Positions 21,795 through 33,780 of a stretch of 64,000 bases of DNA are shown piece after piece. The notes under the pieces are model-generated. The model worked only from the letters and a program-made list of their open reading frames with translations, searched no databases and was not told the DNA's origin. Position 1 is the stretch's first letter; every line of letters begins with the position of its first letter. The stretch comes from Nigrospora sphaerica (Eukaryota; Ascomycota; Sordariomycetes; Amphisphaeriales; Apiosporaceae). The stretch covers positions 3,286,001 through 3,350,000 of the forward strand of contig JAGVVL010000022.1 in NCBI GenBank assembly GCA_018287875.1, in the 5' to 3' direction. A program made the translations under genes and the position numbers.

Positions 21795-23341
21795 GATGGA
21801 GGGCCCGAGGTGAGAGGGGTCGGGCCAGTGGACTACAGGGGGCGGTTGCGCGCGCGGGGCCGTTGGAAAGGGAGCGAATCACGGGGGTTTTCAACTTGCA
21901 AGCGGCAAGTGATACTCAAGCAGCATCATCCACAGCATGTCTTCCTGGTTCGACGCGGGCAGAGCTCATTATATACTCGTACTTATGAAGGAACCTCAGC
22001 CGTGCATAGGTGTAACCCGGGCATGGACGGGCCGCTGACGCCATCGACCGACCATGCCACGATTGTATTTTCTAAAGAAACGTGCTCGAGCTGATTGGGG
22101 GCGGTGCTTCGGCAGCCATGACAGGTAGTGGACAACCTTCCCCACGAGGCAAGTAGCTCTGTCAGCATTGGTAGCAGCACCCACGGTAACATGCAAGTTT
22201 GGGTAGTATTGCGCAGCTTGAGCCCCCGGTTTATCTGCCGTTTTCAGCAACTCTCAGGCTGCCAAGATGTCGCATTCCTAAACCATGGACTGTCGATGTC
22301 AATCAGCCTCCTCATGCGCAGGGTTATCCCATAGTCAGACCTTAGGTACAAGTGTTCCCGGCCATGACTCTTCCACGTCGACGTTTCAAGAGTAAGCTGC
22401 GTATTTCACAATACGACTTTCAGCTCAATCAGTTTCATTGGACTGGTCCTCTGTTAACGTCGACCACGCCAAAACGGCCGACTCCCTGTCTTCTTGCCGA
22501 ATCCTTGCGAACAGGACCAGGCCCGGAAGCAAGATTTGAAAGCACAGGAGCCAGGACAGTTGTGAATCTGAAAATTGAAGCCCGCTACATAGCCATAATG
22601 GAAAAGGGGCAAAGAGTTCTGTTTCGTGTCCTGTTTAGTGATCTAGTGTCACGGTCCAAAGCCGGGGGTTTTGAAGCTGATGACATCAAAAGACATGTAG
22701 GCGTATGGTTTGACTGGCGTCGGAGAGGTCGAATAAGCGACTGGACTGAGGAATCAAAAGGCCAAAGTATGGGGGACGATATCATAACCCACAACATTGG
22801 TGATGAAAAAGTAGTACCGGGGTCGCTCTCGAATTTACATGCTGCAAAACTCCAGTACCTCCGGTTATCCTACATCTCGACAGGGCTTTGTTCAAGGGAG
22901 CCTCATTACCCACGGAGACCGATTAGAAGTAGTTCTAGGTTAGTGCAGCCAAACGGAAATTACCATATAATTATGTGCACCGGTTAAGCGTTGTGGTTGG
23001 AGCCTTAACATGACAGTCGTCCCAGAGTAGGCCATGTTCAAGAACGATGTCCTCGGAATCTTGATAGGCATGAGCTCTAAACACATTCAACCCTCCTGAA
23101 GCTAGGGCCATGAGCCTAGAAAGCTCCTGGTAAGGCTACACGGCCTCTAACCTCATAAGTTCACAACGCCGAGCCATAACCAAGTCGTACGTGTTGTCTG
23201 CCTTTCTGTCATGAGACTTTGGAATTATCGGAAATACGACACTTATGAGCCTTTAAATTATTGTTTTTTGTCAGACGCCAAGCTAAACCTTCCATTAAAT
23301 TGGGTTTCTTACCTCCAACCTCATCTTTAAACGCTCTTGGT
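21795..23341. other. intergenic, AT-richer, nothing recognised
   Basis: This 1.5 kb gap has an open plus-strand frame of 211 codons at 22352-22987. Its composition and lack of any domain signal suggest chance. The short TAGGTAC word occurs at 22343-22349. Confidence 0.45.
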
Positions 23342-23821
23342 TCAGTTGTTTTCGCACTTTTCGTATTCGGGCAACTCGTAATAATCCACGCAAGAGCCCG
23401 GGGTGAGACAGCGGTCTATAACGTCGCCGGTGTCGTTGAGCAGCAACCAAGCCCTGGAAAGAAAAGAAGAAAAGAAAAAATAGAAGTGTCAGAAGGTGTA
23501 TTCTGAACCCCCCCCCCCCCCCCTCTTCCTCACGTTCGTTCGCGCCCCGGGGGAACTGGCGGCGGATGACACTTACGAGATAGGTATGGCAGGCGGAGGG
23601 AAAAACGGGCCTTGGTACCAGCAGCAAAAATAACCGGCGGCCGCCAGCGTCGCGTTGCTGTAGGTGGCGTTCCGCTCGGCGCAGTCGGGCGCGCTGAGGA
23701 ACTTGCGCTGCAAGCAGAAGTCCGCCGTGACGTTGCACGGGCTGGGGACGGCCACGGCGGCGGGCGCGAGGCCGAGGAGCAGGCCGGCGGCCAGGAACGC
23801 GGCAGGCGCGTGCGCAAGCAT
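23342..23821 (-). CDS. small secreted cysteine-rich protein (8 Cys)
   Basis: Two exons (23577-23821 and 23342-23453) join over a 123-bp intron with a GTAAGT donor and a TTTCTTTCCAG acceptor, giving 118 residues. Residues 1-24 are a signal peptide (FLAAGLLLGLAPAAVA). The mature part has eight Cys, including an adjacent pair in GYFCCWYQGP, three N-glycosylation sequons (NVT, NAT, NAT), and the exon 2 segment LNDTGDVIDRCLTPGSCVDY followed by YELPEYEKCENN at the end. Even Cys number, small size and secretion fit an effector-like or wall-surface protein. I recognise no named family. Joining the exons restores a dense Cys pattern across the splice, which supports the model. Confidence 0.68.
23508..23523. 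repeat. C16 homopolymer inside an intron
   Basis: A run of 16 C lies in the intron of the 8-Cys secreted protein gene. It is purely compositional and prone to slippage and sequencing error. Confidence 0.9.
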
Positions 23822-24658
23822 GGCGAAGGGGCCGAGGGTTACGGCAAGCGGTCCTGTTGTGAAGGGCGAGGGCGGGTGCTATGAGGGTGCCGTTGGGCGT
23901 GTGCTACTGAAGAGCAAGATCTCAGCCCTGCAGTACGTATACCGTGTATATATATACGTATCCGTCGAGTCGGCCCCTCCTGTATCAATGCCGGGCGGGC
24001 CGCCGCGGTCTGCCAGCGCGACGTCACAGCATAGGTGGGGACGGACATCATGGACTGCCTGTTACGGTGGTCGATGGCCTGGAAAGTTCCGCGAAGAACC
24101 TCGTATCGAGCCTTGGCGAGAACCATCGAGCCAAGGTCATGGTGCGTTACAACTGCTTGGAAGTGATAAGAAATCGGCATAGAACCGTGAGGGGAAACCC
24201 GGACTGTAATACTATGGGACCACAACCTGCATTGCATAATACGAGCTCCCAAGTGCGTTAAGAGAAAGGAACGGGCGGCAAAAGTTGGGTAGAGTCGGCC
24301 ATAACCCTGCAGACAGAATGATCACTGCCAGAAACAAGGAACAGTGGCGACCACCGCAAAGGGTCGTATGCAATACCCCGTGGGAGTTCAGTGGTGTGGA
24401 AGGCGAGAGAATTCTCATCACCGTCGGCCGGTAGACATGGACCTGGAATAGAAACTTGTACGAAGGTATTGGCGATCCGTTGTCGGGATGAGCGCATGCT
24501 TGTTACAGAGATCGCCCGGTCGGCATGTCATCAAGGTCAATGGGAGCAAGCCGCATAACAATGCTTTGATCAATGTTCAAACTATAAAAGGGTTATCCTA
24601 TCTTACATATTTTAATTCACGCAAAGTGCTGGGCTGGCTGTGACCCGAATGAGCCGCG
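23822..24658. other. intergenic, nothing recognised
   Basis: This gap holds the promoter side of the 8-Cys protein gene and the 3' flank of the AspRS gene. A TATATATACGTAT stretch at about 23946-23960 lies 125 bp upstream of the start codon and could serve as a TATA element. Confidence 0.4.
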
Positions 24659-27178
24659 TCAAGCTTCGGCACCTGCCGGCACACTGCCAGGGAGCGGCTC
24701 ATCTCCCGGGATATGGACATCGCTCGGCTTCACCTGAGCTGCCGCCACGGCAGATTTCGGCTTGTAGCCGCTCGCCGCAAGATGATAGGTGCGTGCCTGC
24801 GCATCCGTCAACTTGGACGGGCTTCCAACCATGTAATCATAGCCCTTGCTATTTTTGGGAAAGGCCAGGACGTCCGTCACGCTGTCGACCCCGCACATGA
24901 CGGCGATGAACCGATCCCATCCCATGGCGAAGCCTGCGTGGGGGGGACAGCCGTCCTTGAGGGCATCCAGCAGGTGCCGGAACTGATTGACACCCGCGTC
25001 CGACATGCCGAGTATATCACGCATAATGTACGTCTGCATTTCAGCGTCGTGAATACGCCGGCTGCCACCGCCGATTTCGACGCCCCTGCAAATAAGGTCA
25101 TAATGGTCTCCCTTGGCCAGGAGGGGATTGGTCTCGAGGCAGTCAAAGTCCTCGAGTCCGCAAGGGGCCGTGAAGGGGTGATGGGTCGAGGAGAAACCAG
25201 AAGACCCGCCCTGGCCTTCACCAGCTGCGGCACTATCGGCGTCCGTGGGCGTGAAAAGGGGGAATTTGGTTACCCAGCAAAGCCCCCAAGTGTGGTTGGC
25301 GTTAAGGAGACGCTGTGCTCGCGCCTCGTCGTGAATTGCTCTTCGAAGCTTTCCGAGGTCCGTCCAGCCCTCCCCATGAAAATCGGCGCGCTTGCGGGCC
25401 TGAACGAGGATGATGTCACCATCCGAAAGGTTCATGGTGCCGACCTTCTTCTCGAGTTGCTCGACAGCCTCAAAGCCAAACGCCGACAAGCCTCGGAGTG
25501 GTTTCGCTTGGTCGACCACAAAAACACCGGGCGTACCGTCGCCGCTGAGTTGGAGCGAAGACCTGGGTAGATTATCCATAAACTCGTGAATAAAACGCCT
25601 GGCTTCTTCGGGCTTTGCCAGACGCAAGTGCAAGGCTTCCACCATGGGGTTCTCAAGTTTGGTGATCATGCTGACAAAATCATTGGAGACAATGTCGTCG
25701 ATACGGTAGATCTGCGGGCTGGTCAGTGGTGTGGAACGGAACGAGGGGCCGGGGCAAGCACATACACGGCTCTTGTCTCGTAGATCAGGCTTGTCAGTGC
25801 CAAACTTGGTCATGACCTCGTCGTAGGTGTAAACTGGAAACTTGCTCGGAGCGGAGCGGGGCTCATAAGGCTTCAAATGGCCAGGAACCCCGGCGTAAGC
25901 CCTCTTGGCTGCACCCAGTTTGCCGATGGTAAGATGGTGCGAGCCGTTGAAAGGAGTCGCCACGTATTTCTCAGCCAGTTTTGAGATCAAGTCGCGCACC
26001 AACATCTCGATGATTTTCATTACGTCTTGACCGGTTGCGAAGGACATCTCCAGATCCAGCTGTACACACGTGAGCCCATGCTCATGTACGGGGCCGCTCA
26101 AAAACATACCTGTGTGAACTCGGGCTGCCTGTCGGCGCGGTGATCCTCGTCACGAAAACACCGTGCGAACTGGAAATACTTCCGGAAGCCACCCGACATG
26201 AGCAGTTGCTTGTATTGCTGAGGGCTCTGCGGCAACGCGTAAGCCAGACCTTTCTGACGCGTAGGCACCAAAAACTCCCTGGCGCCTTCCGGGGTCGACT
26301 TGAAAAGGAGCGGTGTCTCGATCTCCTTGAACTTGTAGCTGCGCAGCCAGTGCCGCGCGGAAGCCGTGAGATACTCGCGCAGCAATATTCTATCCCTCAG
26401 CAGGGGATCGTTTCGCAATTGCAGATGTCTTTGTTTCGGGGACCAACTAGCGTCCTTGGCGATATGGACGTCGTTGGGAAAGGGGTTGAGGCACTGGACA
26501 GAGGTCAACTTCAAATCCCATAGCTTCGCATGCGGCCGCGCCTGAGCCCGGTCCACGGTATTGGGGTCCGTGGGGGTAGCGGGCTGCTTGGGCTCAACAA
26601 CAGGCTGCTCGCTACTGTGGGCAGCTTGCTCGGCGTTAATGGCAGCCTGCTCAGTGTGGCCGAATTCTTTCACTTGCTTCACTCGGGGAGGTCGGTGGGC
26701 AAGCACACCAGTCACGGCGACGGGACTGTGATGGGGTATGGACCTCAGGCGGGCCAGAGCCGCTTGCTCGGCCTCGTTCCCGTCATGCACCATAGCAACA
26801 ATTTGGACGTTGCGGAGATCGGAAGCCTCGAGGGGGCAAAAGGTCAGGGCCTGCCCCTGGTTGCGTCTCTTGCCGAGAAAGCCATGCAGCGTCACGAGCT
26901 CGCCAACTACATGTTTGGTGGGATGGCTCGCGGGCGGGAAATTGACTAAGTCATGTCAGCGATGGAGCTATATACGGGATAAAAGTCTGCATCGTACACG
27001 AGGCTTCGAACTTGTCTCTGAAAGTGCGGGATTTGGTGATGGGTGGGTTTTGGGTTGCAAATTGTTGCTTCCGTAGCAGAGCCCAGGGCGACGGGAGGGC
27101 GAGCCGGGCTTGGATGCTCTGGCTTCGGCAGCATCGCAACGCGACTGGCCGCGCAGCCAAAGACGCGAGTCTGACCAT
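24659..27178 (-). CDS. msd1: aspartyl-tRNA synthetase, mitochondrial type
   Basis: Four exons (26998-27178, 26110-26945, 25766-26059, 24659-25711) join in frame to 787 residues; introns are 52, 50 and 54 bp, each with a clear branch site or strong donor. The 54-bp intron is open in frame and would go unnoticed without its GTATGT...CTGAC...CAG signals. The first 45 residues are basic and Arg-rich, a mitochondrial targeting presequence. An OB-fold anticodon-binding domain follows ([19 protein letters not shown]), interrupted by a Glu/Gln/Ala-rich insert near 140-180. The class II core shows motif 2 ([20 protein letters not shown]) and motif 3 ([15 protein letters not shown]). The enzyme charges tRNA-Asp in mitochondria; the bacterial-type insert between motifs is consistent with this origin. 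The C-terminus is a short Pro/Ala extension. Confidence 0.9.
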
Positions 27179-29898
27179 GATCTCGAGTGCAGTGCCTCAG
27201 CTAGGTCATGGTGGAGCAGGTGTGTGGCCTTAGTGAAGCTTCAGTCAACGCATGAGCTCGTTGCGCGAGATGCTCTCTAACGTATGATGCAGCTGCATCT
27301 TCACGCCTAGGGAAGTGGGATGGCTGATGAGCTGGCGATGCAGTGAACACAATCTTTGGCGCATCAGTGTGAGGTAGTAGGCTGTACAGTGCGCTGCTTT
27401 TTACGCCAGTAACCAAAGATCCAAATCCTGAGTAGCTTTGGCGGGTGGGCTTCGATTGGGGGCTCATGGGCCCAGTATTGAGCTTGTCCACGTCCCGCGA
27501 CCTCCGTCAAAGGTCCCCACAGGCTTCTGGGCGGATAAACCAGCCCCCGGCGCAAAAATTCGGGACGCACCTGTGTTTGTTCAAGAAGCGCAGGAGCTCG
27601 GGCTGCTGTTGAGGATTTCTTCTTTTCCTCTTCATCCTTCCAATTCAAAACAAAGTGAGTACCCGCCTGATCGCCCAAACCGGCTCCCCCGTCTGCCCAC
27701 GTGCGCCCTCGCAGAACGCTGACCCGTACCCTCCTGCAGATGATGAAAGCTGCGTGTACCAAATGATGCGTTGCCGCCCTTCCAGCGGTAGAATTCTCCT
27801 CTTCGGAGGCTCAAGTGATTCTACCGTCACGAGGGGTTGGGGACTATGAAATAAGCGTTCGGCACACCGACCTTGTTTACACATCGGACGCGATTCAGCA
27901 ACTCTGATTCTTTTTGAATACTTGAAGGTTTCTTGAAACTTGCGTCGGCGTGGCTTGGCTTGCTGGCTGTGGCGGCTGACCTGGCTGCGATACGGTGCCC
28001 GCGTCATTCCGTCACGTCAGGCAAACCCCGCCGAGCTGTTGTGCGAATCCGACGTGGGTTTAGAGCCGCAAGTGTGGACTCTCGACCCTTGCAACCGGGA
28101 GCGAAGGCTGGACGGATTAGCTTGGGGTGTGGGATTTGGCGCTTGTCCATTGGCCTGATGCCCAGCTCTGGAACAACATGTGTCCCTTTTTCTTACCTTT
28201 CCCACGGTGTCATTGTGCTGCGCCGTATTGTACTATACTTGAAGCTCAAATGAGAGGTCCCCATTACTGTTTGCCGAGCCGGTGCCCAGGTTACATATGC
28301 GTGTTTTGTGGTGCAAGCAAGGTTTTGCTCCGTGGAGGAGCTCCGGCGCGTCCGTCAATATTATGGGGCCCTTTGGGTACCTGCTGAGGAACATAGGGAC
28401 CTAGGGAGGGAACAGTTAAGTTCAACCCTCCCCCCCCGGGGCCTAGATAGGTACCCGGCCCAGTCCACCGCCTCGCCTTATCCATCACTACACTCCAAAC
28501 CCCTTTTGAATCGGTGAGTGGTATACATACCTATATACATGTATGTACTTGTATGCAAGTATGTATGAGGGGAAACACCAGCCGAGAACTGATTCCGCCT
28601 CCCTATCTCACGTCGAGCGGTACGTTCACCGCGTCCCGTCCCGGCTCTACACAGTAAGTAGAAGCCAAGTAGACGGCTCCATACGAAACAGGTGCAGAGG
28701 TTATTGCTATCACGGTCACCTTGCGCCATGATTCGCCAAGGCTTCTTGCGTCTCCTTGCCGGAGGGGCGAGATCCATCCAGAATGGCCGCTGCCGAACAG
28801 ACTCATTGGGCTGGGCGGCGCCTCACCCTGCCTCACCTGCCTCCCTCCATGGCTGGGCATTTCGCGCTCTCACCTCCCTTTGGGCAATCATGCCCTGTCC
28901 TCCCGTCCCGATTTGTTGGAGCCAGCGCCTGAGCCAGTGCCACGGCGAGCGCCGGGCTCCCGAGCCAGGGGCCACAATCCCCCTACCCTAGGGTACCCCT
29001 ACAGCCATGGGAGGAAGGAGATACGGGCCCGACTACCTAATGCACTATGGCAGGTAAGTACACGGGCACCCTGGGTAGGACTTAGGTGTGCAAGCACCGA
29101 CTGGGCGCCCGGCAGCTCCCCAGGTAAAGGCCGGGGGATTTCATCTCCCCCCCGGTGATGCATCGTTCATTGTGTTCACCTGTGCCGCAACCCGGCTAAT
29201 GACTCCCCCAGCAGTTCCGTCTGGCTGTCCGTCTACTGTTGCTTGCTGCTCACTGTCCGTTGCTCACTTCCGCGGCAATACCTGCTGTGCCTGTAATGGG
29301 AAACCGCTAAAACCATTCACCACCTATCTACGTCTAGCTCTCTCTCCTCTCCCTCTCTCTCCCTCTGTCTCCAACTAACTGCCCAGCCCGACGTCAATTG
29401 CTGGCCGCCCTTGTCGATCCCGATAGCCCAATTTCCCAACTTCCCATCTATGGACTCGCCCGAGTCGAACTAATTTGTATCGTTAATACCTTACCCTTCC
29501 GGATTCCTCTCTCCTTCTAGCCTGCACCGCCTTTCCCTGTCTTCCCACCAGGAAACTAGATAGTACCCTGAGCGCGACTCCGCAACATGTACCTGTCGTG
29601 ATCCCCCACGAGGCCGCCATCCGAACCGTACATCCACCTCGCTTGCTACGACCAACATAATCCGCCCTTCCGGCGCCTGCAACGCTTGGTCTCGCCCCCT
29701 TCCGCGGCTCCGAACACCGACCGCACTTCCGCGTCTTCGCCCTGGCCAACAAGCGCCTTTGTCCGACGACCGCCATCGCCAGTCGATAAAAGGCCACTCC
29801 CCCGATTGCCTCCCGCCGCGCGATTCCTGGCCCCCCCCCGGCCCTCCGACCGACTTCCCCAACACCCACCACCGCCGCGCATATTGGCCTAGACGACC
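27179..29898. other. intergenic divergent promoter region
   Basis: These 2.7 kb separate the divergently transcribed msd1 and AP180 genes. No domain-bearing frame is seen. Features are a pyrimidine-rich tract at 29338-29372, TAGGTACC-type words near 28446 and 28990, and ATGTATGTA repeats near 28538-28565. The last 400 bp are C-rich and probably the AP180 leader. Confidence 0.5.
29338..29372 (+). promoter_or_regulatory. CT-rich promoter tract upstream of AP180
   Basis: A run of almost only C and T (CTCTCTCCTCTCCCTCTCTC and continuing) lies about 530 bp upstream of the AP180 start codon. Such tracts are common just upstream of transcription starts of constitutive fungal genes. Its role here is inferred from position only. 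Confidence 0.4.
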
Positions 29899-31976
29899 AT
29901 GTCGAGCTCGTTTGAGAAGTCGGTCAAGGGAGCGACCAAGATCAAGGTGAGGAGACGACGGCTCGCGCCCGCCGCAACTTGGACTGACGTCGGCGCAACC
30001 GCAGGCCGCCCCCCCTAAAACAAAGTACATTGAACACATCCTCGTCGCCACACATGCCGGCGAAGCTGGTGTGGGAGAGGTCTTCCGCGCGCTGCAGTTC
30101 CGCCTGCGGGACTCGACCTGGACCGTCGTCTTCAAGAGTTTGATCACAGTGCACCTGATGATCAGGGAGGGCTCGCCCGATGCGACGTTGGCCTACCTTG
30201 CAAAGCACCGGAACATGCTGGCCATCAGCTCGTTCACGGATGGTTCGTTGCACCCAGCCGCCCTTGTCGCCGCCGCCCCGGCAATCTACTGACGTGGGAG
30301 ACAGCGCAAATACAAGGCCGCAACATCAGACACTATGCCGCCTACCTCTCGGAACGGGCCCGCGCTTTCCGGGACACCAAGGTCGACTGGGTGCGGGCCA
30401 AGGAGACGCGGCTCGAGAAGTTGTCAGTGGACAAGGGCCTTTTGAGGGAGACCGAGGTCGTTCAGCACCAGCTTACGGCCTTGCTGAAATGCGACGTGCG
30501 TCTACTCTCGCTTTTGCGTACCGCGCGTGCTAATTTAAATCCTGCGAGCAGGTCCTGGACGAGCCCGAGAACGAAATCACCATCACTGTATTCCGTCTGC
30601 TGGTCTTGGATCTCTTGTCGCTGTTCCAAGTCCTGAACCAGGCCATGATCAACATTCTGGGTCATTTCTTCGAAATGTCCAAAAGCGATGCCGAAAGAGC
30701 CATGGAAATCTACCGCACCTTCACGCGCCAGACCGACTTCGTCGTGCAATACCTGCAGATGGCGCGGCAATACGAGCACCATACAAGGGTCGAGGTCCCC
30801 AAGCTCAAGCACGCGCCCGTTAACCTCGGCCGCCAACTGGAGGAGTACCTGAAAGACAGCGATTTCGAGATCCACCGGCGACAGTACCTGGCCGAGCTGG
30901 ACGCCAAGAAAAAGGGGGGCGTTGCGCCGTCCAAGGCGGCGAAGGCGGAAGCAGCGAACACGGCCAAGGCGTTCCCCGAGGCGAGCACGAATGGATCATC
31001 GTCGGCGCCGGCAGCACCACAAGCCACGAAGGGTCCGGATCCCGACCTGATCGACTTCTTCGACTCGATTGAGCAGAACCAGACGACTATGGCCGTCAAC
31101 CCGCAACAACAACAACAAGCGGCGCAGATGGATATGGGCAACCAGTGGGCCTCAAATAGCCCCTTTAATATGCCACAGGCGACGGGCCAGTTCCAGGCCG
31201 GCAATGGCTTTATGCCGCAGCAGCAGACGGGCTTCGCGAACAACAGCCCATTCCAGCAGCAGCCGCAGATGGCGCCACAAATCCAGCCCAACTACACGGG
31301 TGCTCCTTTCGGGGGCTATGGGCAACAACAAAACTTCTCACCTGGCGGTCTCGCGGCGATTCCCCAGGACTCGGTGCCCAGCTTCCAAACGGGCGGCGGC
31401 CTGCAGCCCATGCAGACGGGCCTGCAGCCCATGCAGACGGGCTTGCAGCCCATGCAGACGGGCTTGCAGCCCAACCAGCAAACCAACCCTTTCCGAGCAT
31501 CCATGCTTGTGGGCAATGCCACGGGCGTGTCCAGCAACTCGGGCGGATTCCCGAACGCCGGCAGCCCAGCCGCGGCGACGCCGCTTCAGCGCCAGTCCAC
31601 GAACCCCTTTGCGCGCCCGTCTACGTCGTCGAACGCCTCTCCGTTTGCCTCGTCGTCCGCCAACTCACCTTTCCAGTCCCCGACAGCGCAGTCGCAGGCT
31701 CCGGCCCCGCTCCAGCCGATGGCGACAGGCACGAACCCCTTTGCGAGAAACTTCAGCGCCCCGTCAGCGAGCGTAGACCAGAGGCCGCAGACCAGTGGCG
31801 GACTGATGCCCCAGCCTACTGGCAGTACCAACCCCTTCCGGCAGAGTGCTTTTGTCAACCACCAGACAGGCATGGGTTGGCAGCACGGACAGCAGGCTAT
31901 CGGGGGCGGGCTTGATCAGCTTCCGACGGTGCCCGTGTTTCCTCGGCCCGCGCAGAGCACGCCTTGGCAAAGCTAA
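29899..31976 (+). CDS. AP180/CALM clathrin adaptor (ANTH domain)
   Basis: Four exons (29899-29946, 30005-30242, 30305-30495, 30552-31976) give 633 residues; introns are 58, 62 and 56 bp. Residues 1-285 are an ANTH domain: SSFEKSVKGATKIK, KTKYIEHILVATHAG (the lipid-binding lysine patch), DSTWTVVFKSLITVHLMIREG and GRNIRHYAAYLSERARAFRD. It binds PtdIns(4,5)P2 and cargo at the plasma membrane during clathrin endocytosis, as yeast Yap1801/1802 do. The tail is Gln/Asn/Ser/Pro-rich with four NPF motifs (TNPFRAS, TNPFARPS, TNPFARNF, TNPFRQS) for EH-domain partners such as Pan1/Ede1. Three tandem QPMQTGL units lie at residues 444-464. MPQQQTG (380-386) and LMPQPTG (577-583) match the Ark1/Prk1 kinase consensus LxxQxTG. 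Confidence 0.92.
31404..31466 (+). repeat. in-frame 21-bp tandem repeat in AP180 tail
   Basis: Three complete copies of a 21-bp unit beginning CAGCCCATGCAGACGGG encode QPMQTGL three times, and a fourth, partial unit follows (QPNQ). Copies differ only at the last codon (CTG or TTG), so the expansion is recent. Confidence 0.92.
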
Positions 31977-33780
31977 CGACGGGAACCGAGCTGATACGGA
32001 CGGGTTAATGCGGTTGATGAGGCTGGGGATCCCTCCTCGGGGATATGGGGGCGAAAGGGGACCCCATCGCATGTCTTGAGAACATGCCTATCAAAAGTTT
32101 TAATGTAGTGTCAGATGAGAACCGCAGAAGGACGAATACGGACTTTGGAGACCGACGGCCGGCCCAAGGACAATACGCGAAGAAGACGTGTAGGATAGGA
32201 CCGGGGAACTTGTAGCTATGCTGGGCAAGTGGGATGGGAGGGGGCAGTAGACAGGCATCATAGAGCGAAGCGTTTGCATCTTCCCTGGTTCGTTGGGCGC
32301 CGCGAACGGAGTAGCAAAGGCCCAGAAGCAGGAGCCGAAGTTCTCTTTGCATGGTGCGCCACGGATCAAGTCTACGAGCCAATTCCACTTGGCCTCCAGC
32401 TAAGCCATGACGATGGTCCGGGGGCAGTTTGCGGCCGCGTATCTGTACGTAGTAGGTTGCAAGCGGGCAGGGCGGCGGGCCAAAGTGGATTCGAGGATGC
32501 GTGTCAGTAGGGCTTCCTTGGCAGGATCCATCCAGAGCAGCAAGGCGGGCAACCGGGTCGCTGGCATCGACCAGTTGACCTGATTTAGAAGCATTGGGGA
32601 CTGCAGAGGACCCGGTCTGGCCAACGCCGATCCTAACGGACGAACGATGCATGCGAGCCACGCCAAACCAAAGCCCGGTATTTTTTCCACCTCTTGTTTG
32701 ACCTAGATGGCCGGGTGGAGTCTGAGGTTCCTTTCGACATCCGCCATGGCCGTTTTGGGTAACCGAGTCCTTCTCTCCTGCCGCTACAGCCGCTTGGGAA
32801 AGCGGCTGCCGGCGCCAGTTGCTGCTGTTGTTTTTCTCTAAACGGGCACTTATCAGAAACAGCCCTAGTGTGTATACCGATCTAAAGAGGTACCTACCTC
32901 CGTAACGAGTATCCCTTCTCTATGCACGCGTGTGCATATGGTAAGAAGTGTTTGGAGTAAATACGTGACTTACACCGGTACCGACGCTGGGTACGGGGTG
33001 CATCGCGAGCGTGGGGTGTATTGCTCAAAACCCCTACTCTACAAGCGGCAGCTACGCAGGGAACTTTTGTCTCCCCTTGTCCAAGTTGAAGTTCTCGTAT
33101 CCTCGGGCAAGTACGATTGTTGACCGTTGATGCCGCTATGCCATGAGAAGCCGGATAAACACTGCGATGGATTGATTGCAGGATTGCATAACCCTGCAAC
33201 GGTTTTCAGATGCAGCCGCTTACCTCCTTTGATGTGCCCCGCCCCGGGCGGCCAAGACGCTGATTGGAAGGGGGTAATTGGTGCCCCCATCGTATCCTAG
33301 TATCCCTGTCGTGTTGTGTAAGTGGGATCCGCCTCCACGCCCGCGCCTGACGAGGTCGTAGCTTCGGCACAGGCGATGGGCTGATCAGAACCCCGTCGAC
33401 GCGGTTTTCGGGCTGACGAACGCCGGCTTAATGGGGCAACAGGGACCGTAATTGCCTGCCCCGCCTGCGTGCCGTAGTTGCCGCTGTGGCCAGCCGGCCT
33501 GCCGGGCACTCGACACCCCAAGGGGGACGTCCGGGGACGAGTATAAGGAAGGGGCTTGGCAGCTCGTTTCGTGGTTCTTGTAGTCTGGTTAAGCTTCTAT
33601 AGCCTGCCATCGTCTTTTGTTCTTGCTCCAGTCTCGGTGCTTCTCTTTCCGTCCGGCAGCTTGTCTGGCCCTTTCGCTCTTTCGATACCACCCTACCAAA
33701 ATCCACCCTGCCAAGCCGGGCCTCCCTTGAATACATACGCCTTGACCTTCTTCCACTCACTACTTCACTTCCACCTCACC
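31977..33780. other. intergenic: AP180 3' flank and polygalacturonase promoter
   Basis: No gene is supported; a 218-codon open minus frame at 32005-32661 has no domain signal. A GTATAAG word at 33541-33547, about 240 bp upstream of the polygalacturonase ATG, is a possible TATA element. Several GGGG/CCCC words between 33410 and 33560 could include carbon-repressor (CreA-like) sites, but I cannot assign one. A TAGGTACC-type palindrome lies near 32888-32897. Confidence 0.45.

Noticed and set aside
20652..22094. 480-codon plus-strand frame across the EEP gene
   Set aside because: It is antisense to a well-supported enzyme gene and is made of Gly/Ala/Arg/Val codons.
22352..22987. 211-codon plus-strand frame in intergenic DNA
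   Set aside because: There is no signal peptide, membrane segment or family resemblance, and the codon use is flat. I kept it only as a note for the intergenic entry.
32005..32661. 218-codon minus-strand frame after the AP180 gene
   Set aside because: It overlaps the AP180 3' flank and shows no domain or splice context.
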